Source of the DNA: Fibrobacter sp. UWB2
GTDB lineage: Bacteria > Fibrobacterota > Fibrobacteria > Fibrobacterales > Fibrobacteraceae
DNA length: 64,000 nucleotides
Reading direction: 5' to 3'
Assembly: GCF_002210425.1 (NCBI RefSeq)
Contig: NZ_MWQK01000006.1
Coordinates: 186,001 to 250,000, forward strand
Shown: one piece after another, positions 17,244-25,243 of the stretch
Layout of the letters: the number at the start of each line of letters is the position of its first letter
Numbering within the stretch: position 1 is the stretch's first letter
Position numbers and translations under genes: made by a program
Notes under the pieces: model-generated
Database searches by the model: none
Seen by the model: the letters and a program-made list of their open reading frames with translations, nothing else
What the model was told of the DNA's origin: nothing

Positions 17244-18194
17244 ATGAAGTTCAAGTTTTTTATTTGTCTATTCGTTTTACTTTTGCCGTTCTATGCGGCT
17301 GCAAAAGAACTTACCGCAATTGGGTTTGTGGAAGTAGATTCTTATCAAAAATTAGTTAAAGATAAAGTCCGCTTGACTTTTGTACGGACAGATTCTGGTT
17401 GGACAAGCTCTTGCTTCTTTGAAAAATTCCATTCATTAATTGAGGGTCACAGTGCAAGCGAAGTACTTTCCGCTTCAAGCGCCTGCACCCACCAGATAAT
17501 GAAAAGCTCGTGGCAGATTATTGATGCCGATGGGAATTATATCAATGCAGGAACTTTAAAACCATCAAAAGCGACACACGGTGGCGAAGTCGGTTTTGTT
17601 TCGATAGCAAAACCCTTAAAAAACAAACTTAAATTTGATTCCACGCGTCAGTCTCGATATACTTGGGACGGCACTACCTACCCTCCGCTGTTGGCTGTTC
17701 CAAAAGGGACGCGTGTCGAGAAAATTTCGCCGGAAAAAACTACGGATTCCCTCTCGAAAGAGATTAAGGACAAGATTATAAAGCTGTATCTTAAGAAAAC
17801 GAGAATGATGGATACATCAGAAGATGGAGTACGTAGAGCAGCCTCGCCTAAAGATGTTGTCGTGAAACCGGTATATAGCTTTCAGGATGGTGTGACATTT
17901 TGCGAAGTTTCTACCACCCTTTTCTTTGATTCTGCATATTGCGACCTGACGAGTACGTATAATGAATTGTTTGTTGTAAAGAATGGGCTCGTCAAAAATT
18001 TATCGGAAGAAGCCGACATTCCAAGCTATATGTGCCATTCGTCGTTAGCTTTGTTCAATCGTTATGAAATTTCAACAAAGAATATGACGGATTCCGTTTT
18101 TGTCTTGTTTGCACAAGGTTATAACAAAGACGGCTACGTTCTGCTGGATTCTGAATTGAACGTGCGCGGAATTAGTATGTGGAATTATCATTAA
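17244..18194 (+). CDS. unknown exported protein
   Basis: A 316-residue protein with an N-terminal signal (KFKFFICLFVLLLPFYAAA, cleavage near residue 20). No recognised domain; Cys residues in SSCFFEK, ACTHQ, TFCEVS, YCDL and YMCHS could form disulfides, in keeping with a periplasmic or secreted protein. The frame is open upstream to 17085, but ATG 17244 is where the signal peptide starts. AT content is above the window's typical genes. It lies 10 bases before a GNAT gene. Confidence 0.6.
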   Translation: MKFKFFICLFVLLLPFYAAAKELTAIGFVEVDSYQKLVKDKVRLTFVRTDSGWTSSCFFEKFHSLIEGHSASEVLSASSACTHQIMKSSWQIIDADGNYINAGTLKPSKATHGGEVGFVSIAKPLKNKLKFDSTRQSRYTWDGTTYPPLLAVPKGTRVEKISPEKTTDSLSKEIKDKIIKLYLKKTRMMDTSEDGVRRAASPKDVVVKPVYSFQDGVTFCEVSTTLFFDSAYCDLTSTYNELFVVKNGLVKNLSEEADIPSYMCHSSLALFNRYEISTKNMTDSVFVLFAQGYNKDGYVLLDSELNVRGISMWNYH

Positions 18195-18204
18195 GAGAAA
18201 AAAT

Positions 18205-18609
18205 ATGAGCATTACTTATAAAAACACTCACGACTTCTCAGAACAAGACTTAAAAGACCTTTTCCTCTCCGTCGAATGGTCCTCGGGACATTTCCCCGAT
18301 AAGCTCGTGGTCGCGATGAAGAATTTCAAGACCGTCATTTCGGCTTGGGATGGCGAAACGCTCGTCGGCATGATTTGCGCTATGGACGACGGCATCATGA
18401 ACGCCTACGTGCATTACCTGCTCGTGCGCCCCGAATACCAGGGCCAAAGCATCGGCAAGGAACTCGTGGAACGTGTCAAGGAAATCTACAAGAACTACCT
18501 GCGCGTAGTCGTGGTCGCCTACAACGAAGAACTCGCCTTCTATGAGCATTGCGGTTTCAAGAAGGCGGATGATGCAAGTGCAATGTTTATTACGAGTTTG
18601 TGGACATAG
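18205..18609 (+). CDS. GNAT-family N-acetyltransferase
   Basis: A 134-residue single-domain acetyltransferase. The acetyl-CoA site is the segment YLLVRPEYQGQSIGKELVERV (R-x-x-x-x-G pattern), preceded by the strand LVGMICAMDD and followed by VVVAYNEELAFYEHCGFKKAD. The substrate cannot be told from the sequence. AGAGAAAAAAT precedes the ATG. Its last 20 bases overlap the convergent AlbA-type ATPase gene. Confidence 0.85.
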   Translation: MSITYKNTHDFSEQDLKDLFLSVEWSSGHFPDKLVVAMKNFKTVISAWDGETLVGMICAMDDGIMNAYVHYLLVRPEYQGQSIGKELVERVKEIYKNYLRVVVVAYNEELAFYEHCGFKKADDASAMFITSLWT

Positions 18610-20077
18610 GGGTCTTTTTCACCCAATAGCCGCCAGTCTTTTTAGAACCACGACGTTCAATAATCTTCTTTTCAAACAAAGAGCGAATGATTTTATTGAA
18701 GGTATCTCTTGGCATGTCAAGGGCTCCTGTGATTTCCTTTCCCATACAGCCAGGATTTCTCATAATAAAATCAAAGACCTTTGATTGAGATGCGTTAAGC
18801 GATTCTTTTATATTCTTGATTAATGTGCCATTTAATGTGCCGTTTAATGTGCCGTTTAATGTGTCATTTACAGGGACATTTAATCCGCCACTCTTTTCTC
18901 CTTCTGGCACATGATCTGTCAACGGAATCTCCGCTATAAAAATATCATTATCCACAAATTTGGGTTTTAACCCAGAATAAATTTCGCACAAGTCACTAAT
19001 TTTACGGATACCCGTACCAAGGTATTCCGCAAACCCCATCTGTGCAAACATTGTGGCAATATGCGGATTCTTAGGATAAGAACAAAGTTGAGATGCTATT
19101 TTCTCGTACGCAAAGGGCTTATTCGCGTTATTCGTCACAAGCTTATCTTTATAAATAACGAGCGTTGTTGGAATCGGATTCATGTATTCACGATGAATCA
19201 GCATATTCGCAATCACTTCTCTAAAAATCTTGTCACGCAAAGAGAGTCTTGTTTTCCCATCCAAATAGAATTTGTCTGGGAGATGCTTTTCGATAAACCC
19301 GTTCAATAATTCGTAACCATCAATCAAGTTGCATGTAACAGTCAAGCGATCATCGTAACGCATCAGGTCTTGTTTGCGGACTATTGCTTCAATTTTATAA
19401 TATGGCAAATAACTCGAAATCGCTTCGTCCGTGCCGAACAGCATAAGTGCAGCAAGTGTATAACCCGACTTTCCAATGGTAGAATCATAGCGAATCAAAC
19501 CAGCCGCTTTGAAAAAATCTTCCTTGTTCAACTTGAGCCACGGGTGATTGGACCTGATGGAACGAATCAAATCCTTGGCCTTCTTAAGCATTCCGCGTTT
19601 AATATCAATTTCGCGAAGCCCCGGATAAACGGTATTTTCCGTATAGCTGTTGCTTTTGCGCAAATACATTGCACTAATTGCGCTCTGCGTCTTTACCACA
19701 AAATCGCCATCGACGCTACGGTCAAAAACCTTCTTGCCGGTCTTGTGGACCTGCGAACTGGCGGGAACAAAGAAGTAGATCAATTTTTTGTCTTTGTAAT
19801 CAACAACTTGCGGGTCTATCAAGTTCTGAGGATCCAATTTTTCAGGATTGTTGCTTAAATTCGCTATTTGCTTGCAAAGTTTTTCGACGCAATTGGGGGC
19901 AACGCCCTCAATTTTTTTGTCGTCTGTAACACCAAGGACAATATGCCCCCCATTGCGGTTTAAGAATGCCGCAACAGATTCAAAAAGATTGTCGGGCAAT
20001 GCAGTCTTTGCCCTCTTGAATTCGACCGTCAAGCTTTCGCCCTGACGAATGATTTTTCTCAATTCTTTTTCATCCAT
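18590..20077 (-). CDS. AlbA/Schlafen-type nucleic-acid-binding ATPase
   Basis: A 495-residue protein of the widespread family with an N-terminal Schlafen AlbA_2 domain (about 14-130; ESLTVEFKR and FLNRNGGHIVLGVTD) and a GHKL-like ATP-binding domain (HATPase_c_4; REVIANMLIHREY near 290, then GTGIRKISDLC). A winged helix at the C-terminus (about 435-490) likely binds DNA. The linker at about 404-419 is four 4-residue repeats of TLNG type. Roles proposed for relatives include transcription control and defence; none is established here. ATG 20077 has AGGGGG seven bases upstream; ATG 20095 overlaps the previous stop but has no usable spacing. It is the second gene after the small CxxC protein. Confidence 0.8.
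   Translation of the reverse strand: MDEKELRKIIRQGESLTVEFKRAKTALPDNLFESVAAFLNRNGGHIVLGVTDDKKIEGVAPNCVEKLCKQIANLSNNPEKLDPQNLIDPQVVDYKDKKLIYFFVPASSQVHKTGKKVFDRSVDGDFVVKTQSAISAMYLRKSNSYTENTVYPGLREIDIKRGMLKKAKDLIRSIRSNHPWLKLNKEDFFKAAGLIRYDSTIGKSGYTLAALMLFGTDEAISSYLPYYKIEAIVRKQDLMRYDDRLTVTCNLIDGYELLNGFIEKHLPDKFYLDGKTRLSLRDKIFREVIANMLIHREYMNPIPTTLVIYKDKLVTNNANKPFAYEKIASQLCSYPKNPHIATMFAQMGFAEYLGTGIRKISDLCEIYSGLKPKFVDNDIFIAEIPLTDHVPEGEKSGGLNVPVNDTLNGTLNGTLNGTLIKNIKESLNASQSKVFDFIMRNPGCMGKEITGALDMPRDTFNKIIRSLFEKKIIERRGSKKTGGYWVKKTPMSTNS
18821..18868. repeat. four tandem 12-bp repeats inside the AlbA-type gene
   Basis: Four units of TAATGTGCCRTT (the last has TGTCATT) read in frame on the minus strand as (N)GT/DTL repeats in the linker between the ATP-binding and winged-helix domains. 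Identical middle units suggest slippage, so copy number may vary between strains. Confidence 0.85.
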
Positions 20078-20091
20078 ATCGGCACCCCCTT

Positions 20092-20265
20092 TCATCCTCT
20101 CGGATAGCGTAGTTTAGCGCCGCATTTAGGGCAACGCAGAATCAGTTCCTTAAGCCGTTTGATTTCGGCATCTTTTTCTTCTAGTACCTTGGCAAAATCC
20201 CCGATTGCATTGTTAGCACCGCGATTCGGGCCTCCGTTGAATTTTCCGAAAATTTCATCGAACAT
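20092..20265 (-). CDS. 57-residue protein with helical segment and one CxxC motif
   Basis: A short gene: MFDEIFGKFNGGPNRG, then a charged helix AKVLEEKDAEIKRLKEL, then LRCPKCGAKLRYPRG. The single CPKC knuckle could bind zinc as a dimer, and the helix could be a short coiled coil. TAAGGA lies seven bases before the ATG. The stop overlaps a potential ATG of the AlbA-type ATPase gene, so the two form an operon and probably work together. Not recognised as a named family. Confidence 0.65.
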   Translation of the reverse strand: MFDEIFGKFNGGPNRGANNAIGDFAKVLEEKDAEIKRLKELILRCPKCGAKLRYPRG

Positions 20266-20407
20266 GATTATTCCTTATAAATTTTAGTTGAACGTCGCCA
20301 TTGGGCGACATTTTGACAGGCCGTTGCGATTATGCTAAAAAACAGCGCACAACATGCCCTTGCTTATTTGTTATGTATTGAGATTTTCCACGCCTTGCGC
20401 GGAATGG
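20266..20407 (-). other. gap between the structured RNA and the CxxC-protein gene
   Basis: On the minus strand this holds a run TGTTTTTTAG at about 20335-20344, which could end the RNA although its stem is weak, then a hairpin GTCGCC-CAAT-GGCGAC (20296-20311) 30 bases before the small gene. No frame with a ribosome site is visible. Whether the RNA is separate or a leader of the operon is not decided by the sequence. Confidence 0.45.
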
Positions 20408-20595
20408 GATAATCTTGCAATCCTGTTGGCGGGGGCTTTCCCCGGCGTTACTTGCCACTCTTTCGAGTGAACTCGAGTAGGTCGTGTTCCTACCAGCTAT
20501 CCAACAGAACCATCAAGAAGGTTGATGGGCCCCGCCGCGAATGCACGTACGGACCCGAAGGTCTATGTCGACTGTCACGAGGATTATCGAATATC
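20408..20595 (-). ncRNA. structured RNA, about 185 nt, of no recognised class
   Basis: Read on the minus strand, this stretch folds into many perfect helices. A closing helix GATAATC / GATTATC pairs 20582-20588 with 20408-20414, 181 nt apart. CTGTTGG / CCAACAG pairs 20501-20507 with 20423-20429. Local hairpins: GACC-UUCG-GGUC (20542-20553), CCATCAA-5-TTGATGG (20510-20528), GTAGG-7-CCTAC (20477-20493) and CACTC-GAAA-GAGTG (20456-20469), the latter with a GNRA loop. GGCGGGG at 20529-20535 (read from the minus strand) can pair with CCCCGCC near 20430. A promoter sits just upstream. I do not see hallmarks of RNase P, tmRNA, SRP RNA, T-box or cobalamin riboswitch; the length resembles 6S RNA but the fold does not. 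Confidence 0.65.
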
Positions 20596-20601
20596 GGCTA
20601 C

Positions 20602-20630
20602 AATATACACAAATAGGTTGTCAGCGTCAA
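20602..20630 (-). promoter_or_regulatory. sigma-70 promoter of the structured RNA
   Basis: On the minus strand, TTGACG (20630-20625), a 17-base spacer and TATATT (20607-20602). The start would be near 20595, five to six bases before the first strand of the long-range helix. It may also drive the small CxxC gene and the ATPase gene if transcription reads through. Confidence 0.7.
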
Positions 20631-20712
20631 GGAGATAAAAGCTCATTTCCTTTAATATATTCGTTTATTCATCTTTTGATTCGAAATAATAAAACATTGA
20701 GTCAAAAAATGG

Positions 20713-20764
20713 TATTTATGCATATTGCATTCGCTAGACTATAAAAAAGAAGTATATTTATGCA
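20713..20764 (+). promoter_or_regulatory. two TATTTATGCA direct repeats before the DUF5655-like gene
   Basis: Exact 10-bp repeats at 20713-20722 and 20755-20764, 42 bases apart (about four helical turns), in an AT-rich upstream region. A near copy TATTTATGCG follows the gene at 21725-21734. They flank a TATAAA stretch (about 20739-20744), so they could bind a regulator. Confidence 0.4.
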
Positions 20765-20781
20765 AACTGTAGGAGTACTGT

Positions 20782-21696
20782 ATGCCGTTATTTCATCTTG
20801 AAAATAATAACTTAAAGCGTATCAAAGAATCCTCTTTTAGATTAGAAAAAGACATTCAATCATTATGCGAAAAAAACATGGAGGAATTATTAGGTTGTAA
20901 ATTCATCAAAACGGAATTTTCTATTGAAAAGTTCAGATTTGATTCTCTAGGTTTTGACAAAAACAACCAGTCCTTCGTAATTGTTGAATACAAGCGCGAT
21001 AAAAATTTTAGCGTAATAGATCAGGGTTACGCGTATCTTTCCGTTATGTTAAACCACAAATCTGACCTTATATTAGAGTACAATGAAACTACTGGTGAAA
21101 ATTTAAAGAGAAACGATGTTGATTGGTCTCAATCTAAGGTTATTTTCGTAGCACCATCTTTTACCTCTTATCAGCGAGAAGCTATTGGTTTTAATGATCT
21201 TCCAATAGAGTTGTATGAAATAAAGAAATACGCCAATAATACGATTACATTCACGCAAATACTTGCTAAACAGTCTTCAGAGTCAATAACGACTATTTCA
21301 AAAACAAATGAAAAAGTTAAAGCTGTTAACAAAGAAATAAAAATTTACACAGAAAGCAATCGAAAAGAGGCCGGTTCTTTGGAAATGCAGGAGCTATACG
21401 ACAAAGTTAAGCGTATGATTTTAAATATTGGAGATGACATTTCAATCAAAGCCACAAAGTTCTATATAGCATTTATCAGAAAAACTAATTTTTGCGACAT
21501 AAACATTCAAAAAAATCAAATAAAAATTTGGTTGAATGTGAAAAAAGGGAAATTAGAAGACAGCAAAAAAATTGCTAGGAATGTTGCTGACATTGGACAT
21601 TGGGGAAATGGCGATTATGAAATCGCTCTAAATTCGGACGCCGATATTGAATATGTGGTGAGTTTAATTAGACAATCATATAATCTGAATGAATGA
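20782..21696 (+). CDS. PD-(D/E)XK nuclease-like protein with C-terminal DUF5655 domain
   Basis: A 304-residue protein. The N-terminal part (about 15-150) looks like a restriction-endonuclease fold: FRFDSLGFDKNNQSFVIVEYKR supplies the D...ExK pair (Glu73-x-Lys75 region), with QGYAYLSVMLN following. The C-terminal 100 residues match the DUF5655 pattern (KFYIAFIRKTNFCDI, IKIWLNVKKGKLEDSKKIARN, GHWGNGDYEIAL). Such proteins are often scattered in accessory regions and are presumed nucleases; a defence role is inference. GTAGGAG is seven bases before the ATG. The gene is AT-rich (A-ending codons dominate) compared with thrS beside it, which points to recent acquisition. Confidence 0.7.
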   Translation: MPLFHLENNNLKRIKESSFRLEKDIQSLCEKNMEELLGCKFIKTEFSIEKFRFDSLGFDKNNQSFVIVEYKRDKNFSVIDQGYAYLSVMLNHKSDLILEYNETTGENLKRNDVDWSQSKVIFVAPSFTSYQREAIGFNDLPIELYEIKKYANNTITFTQILAKQSSESITTISKTNEKVKAVNKEIKIYTESNRKEAGSLEMQELYDKVKRMILNIGDDISIKATKFYIAFIRKTNFCDINIQKNQIKIWLNVKKGKLEDSKKIARNVADIGHWGNGDYEIALNSDADIEYVVSLIRQSYNLNE

Positions 21697-21741
21697 CATT
21701 GCCTTTGAGTTGATTGAAAATTGATATTTATGCGATTTAAT

Positions 21742-21822
21742 CGGGCGTTGCGGGGTGTCCCCGCTAGAAAGGGTAGCGAGCAACGTAGTGCGAGCGAGGG
21801 GAAGGCTTTCCCCACCCTTTTT
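21742..21822. repeat. copy 2 of the 80-bp dispersed GCGTTGCGGGG element
   Basis: Shares GGGCGTTGCGGGGTG, CCCCGCTAGAA, GGGTAGCGAGCAACG and the GGGG...CCCC..CCCTTTTT end with 4676-4752. It occupies the gap between the DUF5655-like gene and thrS. It is followed by a CTAACCACTAATCAC-type stretch (21889-21915), also present at 7185-7199. Confidence 0.75.
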
Positions 21823-21976
21823 GTATGGATTGCTTCGTCATTTCATTCCTCGCAATGACGTTTTTCGGGTCAATTTCCGATTACATTTCCTAACCACTAA
21901 TCACCAACCACTAGCCACACTTATAGTCTTTTTCTATCTTACCGCGCACCGCCAGATGTCGTATTTCTGGGGAACC

Positions 21977-21991
21977 GGGCGAGAACCGCCC
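21977..21991 (+). promoter_or_regulatory. hairpin directly before the thrS ribosome site
   Basis: GGGCG-AGAAC-CGCCC, preceded by a second weak hairpin CCAGA..TCTGG. It ends 8 bases before the AAGGA of thrS. ThrRS genes in some bacteria are controlled by leader structures that mimic tRNA; this one is too short to claim that. Confidence 0.3.
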
Positions 21992-22009
21992 ATGAAAAAG
22001 GAAATTATT

Positions 22010-23947
22010 ATGTCTCAAATCGAACTCACTTTCCCCGATGGCTCCGTACGTTCCGTAGCATCGGGCACAACCGGCCTCGAAATCGCAAAGAGCATTTCTG
22101 AAGGTCTCGCACGCAAGGCTCTCGGCGTTAAGCTCGGTGACAAGGTCCTCGACCTCAAGCGCCCGCTCACAGAAAGCGGCGCGATCAAGATCATCACCCC
22201 GAGCAACGACGATCCGGATGCTTTGATGCTCCTCCGCCACAGCTGCAGCCACGTGCTCGCCGAAGCTATCTGCGACTTGTTCCCGGGCACTAAGCTCGCT
22301 TACGGTCCGGCTATCGACAAGGGTTTCTACTACGATTTGATGACACCGACCCCGATCCAGCAGTCGGATTTCGAGCGCATCGAAAAGCGCATGAAGGAAA
22401 TCATCAAGGAAGACCGTCCGTTCGTGCGTTGCGAAGTCAGCGCCGAAGATGGCCTGAAGCGCACTGAAGGCGACAAGTACAAGACCGATAACGCTCAGCG
22501 CGCACTCGCCCGCGAAGGCAGCGACGGCACGCTCAGCTTCTACGTGACTGGCGAACCGGGCAAGAACTTTGAAGACCTCTGTGCCGGTCCTCATGTGCCT
22601 TCTACTGGCAAGCTCAAGAATTTCAAGGTGCTTTCCATGTCCGGTGCATACTGGCATGGCGACCAGAACAGCGACCAGCTGACCCGTGTGTACGGTACCT
22701 GCTTTGCTGACAAGGATGGTCTTGAAACTTATTTGAAGTTCCTCGAAGAAGCCGAAAAGCGCGACCACCGCAAGATTGGTAAGGAAATGGACCTCTACCA
22801 CATTGAAGACCATTCTCCGGGCATGGTGTTCTGGCACCCGAAGGGCACCAAGATGGTGAACGCCCTTAAGGACTACATCCGTGGTAAGATTGACCGTCGT
22901 GGCTACCTCGAAGTGATCACGCCGGAAATCGTGAACAAGACTTTGTGGATCAAGTCCGGCCACGCCGACAAGTACAACGAGAACATGTTCAAGACGCTCG
23001 CTGGCGACGTGGAAATGGCCGTGAAGCCGATGAACTGCCCCTGCCACATCCAGATTTTCAATACGGGTCTCCGCAGCTGGCGTGACCTTCCGATGCGTCT
23101 TGCCGAATTCGGTAAGTGCCACCGTTACGAACCTGCCGGTACCATGCACGGCCTGATGCGCGTGCGCGGCTTTGTGCAGGACGACGCCCACATCTTCTGT
23201 ACCGAAGACCAGATTGCAAGCGAAGTGGCCGACTTCTGCGCCCTCGTGAAGGAAATCTACCACGACTTCGGATTCGACGAAATCGTCGTGAAGTTCTCCA
23301 CCCGTCCGGAAAAGCGCGTGGGTTCCGACGAAATTTGGGACAAGGCTGAAGCCGCCCTCGCCGAAGCAACGAAGCTCGCTGGCCTCGACTACATTTTGAA
23401 CCCGGGTGAAGGTGCCTTCTACGGCCCGAAGCTCGAATTCACGCTGAAGGACTCCCTCGGACGTGACTGGCAGTGCGGTACCATCCAGGTGGACTTCAAC
23501 CTCCCGCAGCGCCTTGGTGCTGAATATGTCGGTAAGGACAACCAGAAGCACATTCCGGTGATGTTGCACCGCGCAGCAGTCGGTTCCATCGAACGCTTCC
23601 TCGGTATTCTTATCGAAGAATTCATGGGCGATTTCCCGCTGTGGCTCGCTCCGGTTCAGGCCCGCGTGCTCCCGATTTCTGAAAAGTTCGTTGACTACGC
23701 AAAGAAAGTCGAGAAGGAACTCGTGAATGCCGGCGTCCGCGTGGAAGTCGACGAATCCAACGAAAAGCTCGGCTACAAGATCCGCCAGTGCGAATTGCAG
23801 AAGGTGCCTTACCTCCTGATCGTCGGTGAGAAGGAAGTTGCTGATGGTGTCGTGTCTGTGCGTAAGCGTAAGGACGGCGACAAGGGCAGCATGACTGTCC
23901 AGGCCTTCCTCGATATGACTGCAGAAGACCGCAAGGTCGTCCGCTAA
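22010..23947 (+). CDS. thrS: threonyl-tRNA synthetase
   Basis: ThrRS charges tRNA-Thr with threonine. The 645-residue protein has the TGS domain (1-62), the editing domain with HSCSH at 77-81, and the class II catalytic core with MKPMNCPCHIQIF (zinc-binding Cys), RLAEFGKCHRYEPAGTMHGLMRVRGF (motif 2) and motif 3 HRAAVGSIERFLGILIEE, then the anticodon-binding domain. The frame stays open to 21755, but that stretch is the dispersed repeat. ATG 22010 has AAGGA seven bases before it and gives the normal family length; ATG 21992 is less likely. Codon use is strongly biased, as for a highly expressed gene. It has its own terminator. Confidence 0.97.
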   Translation: MSQIELTFPDGSVRSVASGTTGLEIAKSISEGLARKALGVKLGDKVLDLKRPLTESGAIKIITPSNDDPDALMLLRHSCSHVLAEAICDLFPGTKLAYGPAIDKGFYYDLMTPTPIQQSDFERIEKRMKEIIKEDRPFVRCEVSAEDGLKRTEGDKYKTDNAQRALAREGSDGTLSFYVTGEPGKNFEDLCAGPHVPSTGKLKNFKVLSMSGAYWHGDQNSDQLTRVYGTCFADKDGLETYLKFLEEAEKRDHRKIGKEMDLYHIEDHSPGMVFWHPKGTKMVNALKDYIRGKIDRRGYLEVITPEIVNKTLWIKSGHADKYNENMFKTLAGDVEMAVKPMNCPCHIQIFNTGLRSWRDLPMRLAEFGKCHRYEPAGTMHGLMRVRGFVQDDAHIFCTEDQIASEVADFCALVKEIYHDFGFDEIVVKFSTRPEKRVGSDEIWDKAEAALAEATKLAGLDYILNPGEGAFYGPKLEFTLKDSLGRDWQCGTIQVDFNLPQRLGAEYVGKDNQKHIPVMLHRAAVGSIERFLGILIEEFMGDFPLWLAPVQARVLPISEKFVDYAKKVEKELVNAGVRVEVDESNEKLGYKIRQCELQKVPYLLIVGEKEVADGVVSVRKRKDGDKGSMTVQAFLDMTAEDRKVVR

Positions 23948-23973
23948 TCGCGCGATTCTCGCAAATATTTAAG

Positions 23974-24003
23974 CGCAGGTTCCTCGTGAGCCTGCGTTTT
24001 TTG
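23974..24003 (+). terminator. thrS terminator
   Basis: CGCAGG-TTC...GAG-CCTGCG stem followed by TTTTTT, 27 bases beyond the thrS stop. Confidence 0.85.
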
Positions 24004-24055
24004 CGTTTTCTCGAAAAATATTGTAAATTACTAACACAAGCCTTTAGGGGAGCTT

Positions 24056-25204
24056 ATGCACGAAATCTATTTGCGTGAAGTTTATGTCGCTGATATGCTG
24101 GGAATCTTCTTGATTCTCGGTGCTATTTTCAGTGGCGCTTGGAAGCTGCAAAAAAAGAATAACGAAGACAAGGTTTTGCTCGGCATCATCATTCTTGTGA
24201 TTACGGCTTGCATTGCCGATGCAATTACTTTTTCCGTTGACGGTCTTACGGGGCCTGGCGTGAAGGCGCTGGCTTATGTTTCGAACAATATCCTCTTTTT
24301 GTCCAACATGGCGATTGGTCCCCTTTGGGTGATGCTGATATCTTTGCACATCAATGGAGCTGTGTCCAAATTCCAGCGAATTTTTATGCTGTGTGTTTGC
24401 GGTGCGATTACAGTTTTGATGGTCGTGAATTTTTTCAATCCGATTATCTTTGACATCAACGAAAGGAATGTGTATACCCGCGGTCCGCTGTTCATGCTGA
24501 AGAACCTGTTAGAGGTGATTCTTATGGCGGATGGCGTTGTCATTTATTTAATCAGCCGCTACAAGAGCGGTGGTGTCAAGTTTTTCCCAGTTTTACATTT
24601 TGTGTGTCCTATATTTATTTGCGTCTGCTTGCAGATGTTCTATTACGGCATCTCTACGATTTGGGTGGGCATCGCCGTCGGCTATACGAGTTTGATGCTT
24701 GCCTTGCAGAACGAGAATATTTTTATTGATAAGCTGACGGGGCTTTATAATCGTTATTACCTGGATAAAGTTTCTGGAGAGCTGAAACGCAAAAGGAAAA
24801 TCACGATGATGATGCTCGACATGAATGATTTCAAGAGCATCAACGATAACTTTGGCCATTCGCAGGGCGATGACGCATTGGTTTCGCTGGCGGAAGTCTT
24901 GGAAAAAACGGTTGGAGCTAAAGGAACTGTGGTCCGTTATGCGGGCGATGAATTTGTGATAATCTTGAATAACGGCGACGAGGATGCTGCTGAAAAATGC
25001 AAGTTGCAAATCAAGAAAAATCTGGAAGAATTCAACGAAACCCATAAAAAGAAGTACAAACTATCCGCTTCGATTGGCGTGGGGGTCTTTGATTTAGAAA
25101 AGAGCAATGTCGATAAAATATTGAAAAAAATAGACAAGCTTATGTACGACGATAAACGCGCATACTATGCCTTGACGCATCACGATCGCCGCCGCGGTCG
25201 ATAA
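24056..25204 (+). CDS. membrane diguanylate cyclase (GGDEF)
   Basis: A 382-residue protein: residues 1-215 hold about six to seven membrane helices forming a sensor module, and residues 220-375 a GGDEF domain (DKLTGLYNRYYLD, MLDMNDFKSINDNFGH). The active-site loop reads AGDEF (296-300) rather than GGDEF, a variant often still active. The metal ligand Asp in MLDMNDF and the downstream SIGVGVF segment are present. There is no RxxD inhibitory site five residues ahead. It should make cyclic di-GMP in response to an unknown signal. GGGGAGC precedes the ATG. Confidence 0.9.
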   Translation: MHEIYLREVYVADMLGIFLILGAIFSGAWKLQKKNNEDKVLLGIIILVITACIADAITFSVDGLTGPGVKALAYVSNNILFLSNMAIGPLWVMLISLHINGAVSKFQRIFMLCVCGAITVLMVVNFFNPIIFDINERNVYTRGPLFMLKNLLEVILMADGVVIYLISRYKSGGVKFFPVLHFVCPIFICVCLQMFYYGISTIWVGIAVGYTSLMLALQNENIFIDKLTGLYNRYYLDKVSGELKRKRKITMMMLDMNDFKSINDNFGHSQGDDALVSLAEVLEKTVGAKGTVVRYAGDEFVIILNNGDEDAAEKCKLQIKKNLEEFNETHKKKYKLSASIGVGVFDLEKSNVDKILKKIDKLMYDDKRAYYALTHHDRRRGR

Positions 25205-25209
25205 AAAAT

Positions 25210-25236
25210 GCCGGCTCTAGGATTTCTAGCGCCGGC
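25210..25236. terminator. bidirectional terminator, GGDEF gene / TIGR02171 gene
   Basis: GCCGGC-(TCTAGGATTTCTAGC)-GCCGGC with an A-tract on the left and TTTAAATTTATTT on the right. An inner CTAG pairing extends the stem. It serves both convergent genes. Confidence 0.8.
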
Positions 25237-25243
25237 TTTAAAT

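Noticed and set aside
20408-20595. Identification of the structured RNA as 6S RNA
   Set aside because: Length fits, but the fold is a set of many hairpins rather than a long rod with a central bubble, and I see no 6S signature.
21755-22009. N-terminal extension of thrS
   Set aside because: The extension crosses the dispersed 80-bp repeat, and ATG 22010 has the ribosome site and family start.
21911-23569. 552-residue frame opposite thrS
   Set aside because: Antisense shadow of the strongly biased thrS gene.
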